Source: Sulfuriferula sp.
GTDB lineage: Bacteria > Pseudomonadota > Gammaproteobacteria > Burkholderiales > Sulfuriferulaceae
DNA: 64,000 nucleotides
Direction of reading: 5' to 3'
Assembly (NCBI GenBank): GCA_013140765.1
Contig: JABFSE010000017.1
Span: 1 to 64,000 of the forward strand
The position numbers and the translations under genes are program-made. Each line of letters starts with the position of its first letter. The first letter of the stretch is position 1. Below are positions 16,978-23,999 of this stretch, piece by piece. The notes beneath the pieces are model-generated. The model worked only from the letters and a program-made list of their open reading frames with translations. It was not told where the DNA came from and searched no databases.

Positions 16978-17962
16978 TGATAATTTCCCAGTGGCCAGTT
17001 TTATCCGAGCCTATGCGTTTGATAGTGTCCATGCGCTGTAATTTAGCGATAGCGCGACCAATGGTGCGCAAGTCTTTGCCTAAGGTATCGGCTAGTTGCT
17101 GGCGCGTCAGCTGTGGGTTAGCGGTCAGTAAAGCGACGAGTGCATCCGCTGTTTTCAGCCCTGTAACATCCACCAGCGCGTTTACAGGGGCGTTTACAGG
17201 GGCGTTTACAGGGGCGTTTTGTGCCAAGGTTTCGGCTATGACTGAGAGCATAAAATGCACAAACGGCGTGCTATCGGCCTGCTGGTCAGCCTGCTCCAAG
17301 GCTTGGTAATACTGCGCTTGATAATCTTTAATCACGCTCTCCAGCGGCAAGGACAAAAACAGCGGATGCCACTTCGATAAAATCAAGGTTTGCCATAAGC
17401 GCCCCATACGACCATTGCCATCGCTAAATGGGTGGATAAACTCAAATTCATAATGAAACACACTGCTGGTGATTAACGGATGATCGCGTGATTGCGTCAA
17501 CCACTGCATCAGCTCAGCCATCAAGCCCGACACCTGATGCGCTGGCGGGGCAACATGATGCACCACATTGCCTTTATGAATGCCGACAGCTTGGCTACGA
17601 AACGCACCCGCATTCATCAAAATGCCCGACATCATGAACCCGTGGGCGGCAAGCAAGTCACCGATATTGTCAGGCTTCAAGCTAGGCAAAGCCTCATAAG
17701 CCGCAATCGCGCCTTGCACCTCGGCCAGCTCGCGTACATCCCCCAACACCGCTTTACCCTCCACAATCGCCGTAATCTGCGCCTCGGTTAAGGTATTGCC
17801 TTCAATTGCCAGCGTGCCAGTGATGGTTTTAATGCGGTTTTGTTTGCGCAACTGCGGCGAGCTATTTAACGCACTGGCATCCAGCCTGCCCACCTGCTGG
17901 CTAATGTCGGCGACCAGATTGACGATCTCGCTGGTAATGTTAAAAGGCGGTGTATAAGCCAC
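16970..17962 (-). CDS. Fic AMP-transferase, class II autoinhibited, with C-terminal winged helix
   Basis: About 330 residues. I chose the GTG start at 17962 (giving MAYTPPF), preceded by AGAGG; a TTG at 17971 is the alternative. The Fic active-site motif [12 protein letters not shown] is at 177-188 and complete (catalytic His, Asp and both Arg). Upstream, T50-LAI-E54-G55 fits the (S/T)xxxE(G/N) inhibitory motif, placing it in class II, where the protein's own N-terminal helix blocks ATP. A 12-bp DNA repeat encodes NAPV units in the linker before a C-terminal DNA-binding-like domain ([20 protein letters not shown]). Its target is unknown. It is coupled to hsdR. Confidence 0.88.
   Translation of the reverse strand: MAYTPPFNITSEIVNLVADISQQVGRLDASALNSSPQLRKQNRIKTITGTLAIEGNTLTEAQITAIVEGKAVLGDVRELAEVQGAIAAYEALPSLKPDNIGDLLAAHGFMMSGILMNAGAFRSQAVGIHKGNVVHHVAPPAHQVSGLMAELMQWLTQSRDHPLITSSVFHYEFEFIHPFSDGNGRMGRLWQTLILSKWHPLFLSLPLESVIKDYQAQYYQALEQADQQADSTPFVHFMLSVIAETLAQNAPVNAPVNAPVNALVDVTGLKTADALVALLTANPQLTRQQLADTLGKDLRTIGRAIAKLQRMDTIKRIGSDKTGHWEIIND
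17178..17219. repeat. 12-bp tandem repeat in the Fic linker
   Basis: Three exact copies of GCGTTTACAGGG (17178-17213) plus half a copy encode a NAPV/APVN repeat between the Fic and winged-helix domains. The unit is a multiple of three, so copy changes alter linker length without a frameshift. Confidence 0.9.
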
Positions 17963-17963
17963 G

Positions 17964-18029
17964 TTAAACAACCTCTTGTGGCTTAGGGAAGCGGAGCAAC
18001 AAATCGGCGATGGGGGTGTAGTTAGTCAT
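17964..18029 (-). pseudogene. 21-residue micro-ORF ahead of the fic gene, probable gene remnant
   Basis: An ATG at 18029 opens a 21-codon frame (MTNYTPIADLLLRFPKPQEV then V and stop). It ends one base before the GTG chosen for the Fic protein. The MTNYTPIA start resembles the HsdR start ([10 protein letters not shown]), and DLLLRFPK resembles the HsdS end (DLLFAFPK). It may be a scar of rearranged hsd sequence that now serves as a coupling leader; this is inference from very short matches. AAGGAA lies upstream of the ATG. Confidence 0.35.
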
Positions 18030-18041
18030 TTATTTCCTTTT

Positions 18042-18165
18042 TTAACCACAGATGATTGATGAGCAAACCTATTTTAATTTAACCACAGATGAACACGGAT
18101 ACACACAGATTTGATGGGCAAACCTATTTTAATTTAACCACAGATGAACACGGATACACACAGAT
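18042..18165. repeat. Composite tandem repeat related to the GxxExxY gene
   Basis: Two copies of a roughly 54-base unit (18058-18110 and 18111-18165) plus a partial copy fill the gap between the fic and GxxExxY genes. Each unit joins TGATG(A/G)GCAAACCTATTT to AACCACAGATGAACACGGAT. The first part matches the 3' coding end of the GxxExxY gene (LGLLINF, same strand as in the gene). The second matches its 5' end (MNADEHRF) but inverted. It is not a CRISPR, as there are no unique spacers. Confidence 0.8.
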
Positions 18166-18182
18166 GGGGTTAGGATTGGTCA

Positions 18183-18575
18183 TTATTTACTATTTAACAT
18201 TCTTTTGATTTGAACTTTAGGGGTGCCAAAATTGATGAGCAAACCTAGGGGTAGCTGGGTGGCTTTCAGATAGTTTAATAGTTGCGCCTGGTGTATTTCA
18301 TTGAGGGACTGTACTGCTTTGGTTTCGATGATTATTTCCCTATTGACTAAAATGTCGGCGAAATACTCACCGACTATGCTTCCTTTGTAAGTAATCGTAA
18401 TCGCCTTTTCTTTTTCTACCTCAAGCCCTGTGTTCAATAGCTCTATTACCAAAGCGTTTTGGTACACTTTTTCAAGAAAACCCGCACCAAGTAAGTTTGA
18501 TACAGTAAACGCACAGCCAATAATTTTTTCCGAAATCAAATTTAACGAATCGAATCTGTGTTCATCTGCGTTCAT
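18183..18575 (-). CDS. GxxExxY protein (PD-(D/E)XK-like)
   Basis: A 130-residue protein with the signature GFLEKVY (GxxExxY) near residue 37 and a PD-(D/E)XK-like pattern DILVNREIIIETKA (D, then ExK). It ends with the family's LGLLINFG segment. I chose ATG 18575 (MNADEHRF) because AAGGA sits 7 bases upstream; ATG 18590 is also possible. The first codons lie in a dispersed repeat that also encodes the last residues of HsdS. Members of this family are widespread as lone genes and their function is unknown. A nuclease role is suggested only by the fold and the restriction context. Confidence 0.85.
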   Translation of the reverse strand: MNADEHRFDSLNLISEKIIGCAFTVSNLLGAGFLEKVYQNALVIELLNTGLEVEKEKAITITYKGSIVGEYFADILVNREIIIETKAVQSLNEIHQAQLLNYLKATQLPLGLLINFGTPKVQIKRMLNSK

Positions 18576-19686
18576 CTGTGGTTCCTTCATCTTTCGGAAA
18601 TGCAAACAGCAAATCGCGGTAATAAGCATACTGCTGTTGGCGCAAGGCAATCTCACGCGGCAAACCTTCGGTGAGAGAGTTAGTCAGCGCGTCAAATTTG
18701 TCGAGGATGGCAACGATGCGGGCTTGTTCATCAGGGGGAGGAGTCGGTACTGGAAATCCGACTAATTCCTTTTTATTTAATGCCGGAACTCCTGTCATAT
18801 TTGCAAGCCCCACTATGTCCTTCGTGGCATTGGCCATGACATGGTATAGAAAGCGAGTTGTAATTATTTCAGTCGTACTGCGGATTCTGTAGCAAAGCGG
18901 TCCACACCAGAAACGAGATGTTTGATAACCCACATATCCAATACCGCCCTGTCCACGCGAAGGCGTTGTAATTGTGTCCGGCTCCGTATTGTAGGCAGGA
19001 ACATAACCTGATGGCGTTGTTCCTGCATTCACAAATGGATATTCGCCTATTTCATTACCGGCTGGTGCTTGCCCTACGTTAATACTGCATAGCTCCCCCA
19101 ACGTCTTCCACTCCACTCCCCCATCTTCAAAACTGAGCAACTGGTCGCGGTAGTCGTTGTATTGTTTTTTGCGGGCGGTCAGCTCGGCGGTCAGCTCGGC
19201 AGTCAGCTCAGTGAAGGTGTCCAAAATGCGAACGATTTCGGCTTGGATTGTTAGCGATTTTTCTGGGTTTTCAGGGCATGGGATGGGGATTAGGATTTTG
19301 TTCAAAATCGCTTGAGTCAGGCTAGGTCTTCCCGATCCCGCATCTAAAGACATTAGATCAATGGTTTTAATAAAATGATAAAGATATTTTGGAATAATCT
19401 TCGAAGTATCGATTTCCGTGTAGAAAATGGTGTCAACATTCCAAAACGGCTTTTCGACGTAGAAAATATTTGTAATAGAGCCTTTACGAGGAATCAAAAC
19501 CGTTGGCTTGTTGTATGAATATGTATCAACATATTCCATGATGCCACCCGAGCCATAAACTGGGACGTCGCCTGCATCTAAACCTTTCCAGTCTTTTCCA
19601 TGTTTTATTTTTGCCACTTGATCTAAAGGTTTCCATTCCACCTCAACGCCATCCAGCAGCTTTTCGATGAAGTTCATGTTGCTCAT
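18562..19686 (-). CDS. hsdS: Type IC specificity subunit HsdS
   Basis: A 374-residue specificity subunit with two target-recognition domains separated by conserved helices. The first conserved spacer (ILDTFTELTAELTAELTA) contains the tandem TAEL unit known from EcoR124I, and the second (LDKFDALTNSLTEGLPREI) closely resembles the same family. It would set the bipartite methylation and cleavage site; the site itself cannot be read from sequence. The final residues (GTTDERR) are encoded by the dispersed repeat at the start of the GxxExxY gene, with 14 bases of overlap, so the natural C-terminus appears to have been replaced. It follows the Fic gene by 2 bases. Confidence 0.95.
   Translation of the reverse strand: MSNMNFIEKLLDGVEVEWKPLDQVAKIKHGKDWKGLDAGDVPVYGSGGIMEYVDTYSYNKPTVLIPRKGSITNIFYVEKPFWNVDTIFYTEIDTSKIIPKYLYHFIKTIDLMSLDAGSGRPSLTQAILNKILIPIPCPENPEKSLTIQAEIVRILDTFTELTAELTAELTARKKQYNDYRDQLLSFEDGGVEWKTLGELCSINVGQAPAGNEIGEYPFVNAGTTPSGYVPAYNTEPDTITTPSRGQGGIGYVGYQTSRFWCGPLCYRIRSTTEIITTRFLYHVMANATKDIVGLANMTGVPALNKKELVGFPVPTPPPDEQARIVAILDKFDALTNSLTEGLPREIALRQQQYAYYRDLLFAFPKDEGTTDERR
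19174..19209. repeat. 12-bp tandem repeat encoding the HsdS TAEL spacer
   Basis: Three 12-bp units (GGCGGTCAGCTC twice, then GGCAGTCAGCTC, plus-strand reading) encode the TEL-TAEL-TAEL-TA spacer. In the EcoR124 family, changing the number of such repeats by one shifts the spacing between the two half-sites recognised. Confidence 0.93.
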
Positions 19687-19688
19687 GC

Positions 19689-20294
19689 CTACAGCTCCTC
19701 AGTCTTGAATTCGCTATAGCCTTCGTAGTAATAGCTGACATCAATGCCCTTCATAAACAATGCACGGTCTTCAATCTGGTCGGTGAGGGCTAGGTTGAGC
19801 AGGGCTTTGATTTCAAGGTCTTTCGCCACACTGCGTTGCATGGCAGATAGATAGTCCTCTTTATCGACCTGGTTCCAATCCACTACCTGTTGAATTTCTT
19901 TTTTCAACATCAGATCCAGCCAAATGCGGGTGGCGCGGCCATTGCCTTCGCGGAACGGATGTGCAACATTCATCTCGACATATTTTTCGATGATTTTATC
20001 AAAAGTGCTTTGGGGCATGGTGTCGATATGTTTTAGCGATGTTTCAAGATACATTACCCGCGCAAAAGCGGTTGTACCTTTGGCAATATTCACGTCGCGA
20101 ATTTTGCCTGCAAAGTCATATATATCTTCAAACAAATAGGCATGAATAAACGCAAGTCCGGCGAATTTCCCCACCTCTACCTTGTGAATATCGCCAGAAT
20201 CAAAAAGTTGTTTGGCTTTTTGTTTGCTGATTTTTTCCTCAAAGCGGGCGAGTTCGATTTGATCGGTGATGCCTAGTTTGTTTTCTAAAATCAT
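19689..20294 (-). CDS. fic: Fic AMP-transferase, class III (NmFic-like)
   Basis: A 201-residue single-domain Fic protein. The active-site motif [12 protein letters not shown] is at 112-123. The C-terminus carries S187-YYY-E191-G192, the (S/T)xxxE(G/N) inhibitory helix at the position seen in Neisseria NmFic. The sequence around it ([11 protein letters not shown]) and [10 protein letters not shown] are strikingly NmFic-like. In that family, oligomer dissociation and tyrosine auto-AMPylation relieve inhibition, and GyrB has been reported as a target; the target here is unknown. Its start overlaps hsdM by 4 bases (ATGA), and hsdS follows after 2 bases, so it is embedded in the modification module. 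Confidence 0.92.
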   Translation of the reverse strand: MILENKLGITDQIELARFEEKISKQKAKQLFDSGDIHKVEVGKFAGLAFIHAYLFEDIYDFAGKIRDVNIAKGTTAFARVMYLETSLKHIDTMPQSTFDKIIEKYVEMNVAHPFREGNGRATRIWLDLMLKKEIQQVVDWNQVDKEDYLSAMQRSVAKDLEIKALLNLALTDQIEDRALFMKGIDVSYYYEGYSEFKTEEL

Positions 20295-21898
20295 GCGTTT
20301 TCCCCTTCGTTTTGAACTGTCAACTGATGGTTGATAGTTGCTGTTTCGTTCAGCTCCTCGCCTTCAATCTCCGCCACGATGGCATCAATATCTCTTCGAA
20401 GCTGGTCGATTCTGGCGACGGTGATTTTCAGTTCGGCATTCAGTGCAGTTATATCGGTGACTTCGCGGTTGTCTTTGGCTTCGACGTAGCTGCTCACAGA
20501 GAGGTTGTAATCGTTGGCGGCAACAGCATCAAAGCTCACCGATTTGGCAAAGTGCTCAACATCCGCTTTGTTATCGAACACGTGCATGATGTGTTCGATG
20601 TGCGCGTTGGTGAGGGTGTTGTTATTGGTTTCTTTTTTGAACAGGGCACTGGCATCAATAAACTGGGTGGTGGTGTCGGTTTTGTGTTTGGAGAGCACCA
20701 GTATCGTCACGGCAATGCTGGTGCCAAAAAACAAGTTGGGCGCGAGTGAGATGATGGTTTCGACGTAGTTGTTATCGACCAGATACTGGCGGATTTTTTG
20801 CTCGGCACCGCCACGGTAAAAAATACCGGGAAAGCAAACGATGGCGGCGCGACCTTTGGCGGATAAGTAACTCAAGGCATGCAGCACAAAGGCAAAGTCG
20901 GCTTTGGATTTGGGTGCTAACACGCCGGCGGGGGCAAAGCGTTCGTCGTTGATTAAGGTGGGGTCGTCTGAGCCTATCCACTTCACTGAATACGGCGGGT
21001 TGGAGACGATGGCGTCAAAGGGTTTGGCATCAAGAAAGTGCGGGGCTATCAGGGTGTTGCCGAGCTGGACGTTGAACTTGTCGTAGTTGATGTTGTGCAA
21101 GAACATGTTCATCCGCGCCAAATTATAGGTGGTGTGGTTGATTTCTTGCCCGAAAAAACCGTCTTCAATAATGTGCGCGTCAAAGTGCTTTTTGGCTTGC
21201 AGCAACAGCGAGCCCGAGCCACAGGCCGGGTCATAAATTTTGTTGACGCTGGTTTGCTTGTGCATGGCCAGTTGGGCAATGAGCTTGGAAACGTGTTGCG
21301 GGGTGAAAAATTCGCCACCCGATTTGCCGGCGTTGGCGGCGTAGTTGGAGATGAGAAATTCGTAGGCATCGCCAAACAGGTCGATGTGGTTGCCTTCAAA
21401 GTCGCCAAATTCCAGCCCTGCCACGCCTTTGAGCACGGCGGCTAGGCGGGTGTTTTTGTCGATTACGGTGTTGCCTAAGCGGTTGCTGGTGGTGTCAAAA
21501 TCGGCAAACAGACCTTTGATGTCGCGCTCTGACGGGTAGCCGTTGGCGGAGCTTTCAATGGCGGCAAAGACGGCGGCGAGATCGGTGTTTAGGTGCTCAT
21601 TGGTGTTGGCACTGGCGGCGATAGTGGCAAACAACTGGCTGGGGTAGATGAAATAGCCCTTGGTTTTAATGGCATCGTCTTTGATTTCGGGCGTAATCAC
21701 GCTATCAGGCAGCTCGGCGTAGCTAATGCTGTCGTCACCGCCTTCTATGTAGCTGGCGAAGTTTTCACTGATAAAGCGATAAAATAGTGTGCCGAGTACA
21801 TACTGCTTGAAATCCCAGCCATCGACTGCGCCTCGGACATCGTTGGCGATTTTCCATATCTGGCTTTGTAGTGCGGCGCGTTGCTGGGTGCTGGTCAT
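20291..21898 (-). CDS. hsdM: Type I DNA methyltransferase subunit HsdM
   Basis: A 535-residue N6-adenine methyltransferase. The HsdM N-terminal helical domain ([20 protein letters not shown]) comes first. It is followed by the SAM-binding motif region ([14 protein letters not shown]) and catalytic motif NPPY ([10 protein letters not shown]). The start [13 protein letters not shown] at 21898 is preferred over a 14-residue upstream extension because it begins at the family's usual point. It is the first gene of the island in transcription order and is coupled to the class III fic gene by a 4-base overlap. Confidence 0.97.
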   Translation of the reverse strand: MTSTQQRAALQSQIWKIANDVRGAVDGWDFKQYVLGTLFYRFISENFASYIEGGDDSISYAELPDSVITPEIKDDAIKTKGYFIYPSQLFATIAASANTNEHLNTDLAAVFAAIESSANGYPSERDIKGLFADFDTTSNRLGNTVIDKNTRLAAVLKGVAGLEFGDFEGNHIDLFGDAYEFLISNYAANAGKSGGEFFTPQHVSKLIAQLAMHKQTSVNKIYDPACGSGSLLLQAKKHFDAHIIEDGFFGQEINHTTYNLARMNMFLHNINYDKFNVQLGNTLIAPHFLDAKPFDAIVSNPPYSVKWIGSDDPTLINDERFAPAGVLAPKSKADFAFVLHALSYLSAKGRAAIVCFPGIFYRGGAEQKIRQYLVDNNYVETIISLAPNLFFGTSIAVTILVLSKHKTDTTTQFIDASALFKKETNNNTLTNAHIEHIMHVFDNKADVEHFAKSVSFDAVAANDYNLSVSSYVEAKDNREVTDITALNAELKITVARIDQLRRDIDAIVAEIEGEELNETATINHQLTVQNEGENA

Positions 21899-21948
21899 GG
21901 TGTTTTTCCTGATTTTATCTGCTTTACAAGTTACAACCATTCAACCTA

Positions 21949-21980
21949 AAAACCTCTATGTCAAAAGGCATAGAGGTTTT
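21949..21980. terminator. Terminator between ssb and hsdM
   Basis: A 12-bp perfect stem, AAAACCTCTATG (21949-21960) with CATAGAGGTTTT (21969-21980), and an 8-base loop. A and T runs on both sides allow action on either strand; on the minus strand it would end the MFS-ssb transcript before hsdM. Confidence 0.8.
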
Positions 21981-21996
21981 GAGTTTACACTTTTAA

Positions 21997-22073
21997 CTTA
22001 GGGAAACACTGATTTATTTGTCATCCCCGCGAAGGTGGGAAAGACGAAACCGAATAAATCAGCGCGTCCTTAG
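21997..22073. repeat. MITE-like inverted-repeat element downstream of ssb
   Basis: A 77-bp element with imperfect ends: CTTAGGGAAACACTGATTTA on the left and its near-reverse complement on the right. The perfect 10-bp core is CTGATTTATT (22009-22018) with AATAAATCAG (22053-22062). The interior holds GTCATCCCCGCGAAGG, similar to a common dispersed bacterial repeat. There is no coding capacity. It sits 8 bases past the ssb stop. Confidence 0.6.
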
Positions 22074-22080
22074 GTATGCG

Positions 22081-22554
22081 TCAGAACGGAATATCATCAT
22101 CCATATCTTCAAAGCTAGGGCTGTTGGATTTAGCGGGTGCGTTGTTTTGTGCGGCCGGGGCTGGGCGTGCTGGGCGGCTTTCTGGATAGCCGCCATCGTC
22201 CATGCTGGTTGAGCTTGCGCCGCTACGTCCGCCTAGCATTTGCATTTTGTCGGCGATGATTTCGGTGGTGTATTGGTCGTGACCTTCTTTATTCGTCCAT
22301 TTGCGGGTTTTTAGGCTACCTTCAAAATAAACTTGTGAGCCTTTTTTCAAATACTGTCCTGCAATTTCTGCGAGCTTACCGAATATCGCAACACGATGCC
22401 ATTCGGTGCGTTCTTGTTTTTCGCCGTTTTTATCTTTCCAGTTATCGGTTGTGGCTAAAGTCAGATTCACCATTGCGTCACCGCTGGGCATGTAGCGGAT
22501 TTCTGGGTCTTTGCCAATGTTGCCTACTAAAATTACTTTATTTACTGATGCCAT
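22081..22554 (-). CDS. ssb: Single-stranded DNA-binding protein
   Basis: A 157-residue SSB. The OB-fold begins [25 protein letters not shown] and continues through [29 protein letters not shown] Gly/Pro/Ser-rich linker leads to the acidic tip DMDDDIPF, which recruits repair and replication partners. Its start overlaps the end of the MFS gene by 17 bases. The uvrA-MFS-ssb neighbourhood is common in beta- and gammaproteobacteria, and links SSB with excision repair. Confidence 0.98.
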   Translation of the reverse strand: MASVNKVILVGNIGKDPEIRYMPSGDAMVNLTLATTDNWKDKNGEKQERTEWHRVAIFGKLAEIAGQYLKKGSQVYFEGSLKTRKWTNKEGHDQYTTEIIADKMQMLGGRSGASSTSMDDGGYPESRPARPAPAAQNNAPAKSNSPSFEDMDDDIPF

Positions 22555-23944
22555 GTTTGCTCTCCTTTATCAATTTGGTCGCAGTCGCTTCATCCCAACC
22601 TTTTTGGGCGACTTTCATAATGGCGATGCCTTCTGCGGCAACCACCGTGGATTCATATACGCCTTGAATAGCGCGTAATTTTTGATGCAATAATTCAGCT
22701 TGGGGTGCTGATATTGTGCCTATGTGGAATAAGCGGGTTTTCACTGCAGGCGGTGGGCGCATACCTAATGCGGCGATTAGCCACAATACCATTAGACCTG
22801 CGCTAAATACAAAAACGGCAGAATAGCCGTAGTGTTGCGATAACCAGCCGCCCAGCAATCCACCTACAAACAAGCCTATAGACTGCGAGGTATTATAAAC
22901 GCCTATGGCTGTTCCTTTCGAACCAACTGGCGCGATTTTTGAAATTAACGATGGCAAGGTTGCTTCCAACACATTAAACGCAATAAAATAAGCCAATAAT
23001 GCGGCAACGATGCCCCAAAAGTGGGCAATACTCGCCGCCATGCCTAACTGCGCCGCCAGCATTAAGCCGACTGCGGCAACAAAAACCTGTTTGAGTTTGG
23101 CTTTTTTCTCGCCATAGATAATAGCAGGTATCATGACGGCAAAAGCAATGACGACCACGGGTAAATACACTTCCCAATGATGGTTAATATCTAAATTACC
23201 CGTCGTGCTCAAGGCAAATGGTATCACGACAAACATCGCCATTTGCGCGGCGTGGAGGGCAAATATGCCGAAATTCAAACGTAACAATTGGGTATTGCGC
23301 AATACTTCGCCTAATTTAGCAGGGCTGGCTTCGGCATCTAAATGGAATTGGCTATGTATAGGGTCGGGAATATACCATTTCACCACTGCCATTGCCGTTA
23401 ATGATAAGACGGCGGTGAGCAGAAAAATACCGTGCATCCCGATGTATTGGTATAACGCAGGTCCCAGTACCAATGATGCGGCAAAGGTCACGCCTATCGT
23501 GCCGCCTATCATCGCCATGGCATGGGTGCGGTGCTCTTCGCGGGTGGAGTCGGCTAATAATGCGGTCACTGCAGCAGATATAGCCCCAGCACCTTGTATC
23601 ACGCGACCGATGATGATGGTTTCTATGCTGGTGGCACTGGCGGCAACAAAGCTACCGATGGCGAATAATATCAAGCCTATGTAAATCACGCGCTTGCGAC
23701 CGTATTTGTCGGATGCCATGCCAAAAGGCAATTGCAACATGGCTTGCGTTAAGCCGTAAGCACCGAGTGCCAGCCCTATCATGGTATGGTTATCGCCGCC
23801 TGGCAGGTGTTGTGCGTACAAAGCGAAGACGGGCAAAATCAGAAACATGCCCAGCATACGTAAACCAAAAATACTTGCCAAACCTACGCTGGCACGGATT
23901 TCGCTGGCATTCATCTTGTCAGTATTACTCTCTGCGTTATTCAT
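22538..23944 (-). CDS. yajR: MFS transporter, YajR-like, with C-terminal ferredoxin-like domain
   Basis: A 468-residue 12-helix major facilitator protein. Motif A is [12 protein letters not shown] between helices 2 and 3. After the last helix (about residue 395) comes a soluble tail of about 65 residues ([23 protein letters not shown]) resembling the YAM/HMA-like ferredoxin-fold domain of E. coli YajR. The substrate is not known. The gene is divergent from uvrA and overlaps ssb. The start is uncertain: no strong ribosome site is seen at 23944 or at the in-frame Met 11. Confidence 0.85.
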   Translation of the reverse strand: MNNAESNTDKMNASEIRASVGLASIFGLRMLGMFLILPVFALYAQHLPGGDNHTMIGLALGAYGLTQAMLQLPFGMASDKYGRKRVIYIGLILFAIGSFVAASATSIETIIIGRVIQGAGAISAAVTALLADSTREEHRTHAMAMIGGTIGVTFAASLVLGPALYQYIGMHGIFLLTAVLSLTAMAVVKWYIPDPIHSQFHLDAEASPAKLGEVLRNTQLLRLNFGIFALHAAQMAMFVVIPFALSTTGNLDINHHWEVYLPVVVIAFAVMIPAIIYGEKKAKLKQVFVAAVGLMLAAQLGMAASIAHFWGIVAALLAYFIAFNVLEATLPSLISKIAPVGSKGTAIGVYNTSQSIGLFVGGLLGGWLSQHYGYSAVFVFSAGLMVLWLIAALGMRPPPAVKTRLFHIGTISAPQAELLHQKLRAIQGVYESTVVAAEGIAIMKVAQKGWDEATATKLIKESKHGISK

Positions 23945-23947
23945 TGC

Positions 23948-23976
23948 TTGGGAACATGAGTAAAAAAAGGTATATT
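23948..23976 (+). promoter_or_regulatory. uvrA promoter
   Basis: TTGGGA (23948-23953), a 17-base spacer, then TATATT (23971-23976), in the 55-base divergent gap between the MFS gene and uvrA. The start codon follows about 24 bases later. No CTGT-N8-ACAG LexA box overlaps it. Confidence 0.65.
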
Positions 23977-23999
23977 AACAGGTTAGCCCTTTCTAGAGT

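Noticed and set aside
18042-18165. Tandem units could be read as a short CRISPR array.
   Set aside because: Units are directly adjacent without unique spacers, and both parts match the neighbouring GxxExxY gene; no cas genes are present.
23945-23999. Possible LexA box in the uvrA promoter.
   Set aside because: An AACAG half-site is present, but no CTGT lies 8 bases before ACAG.
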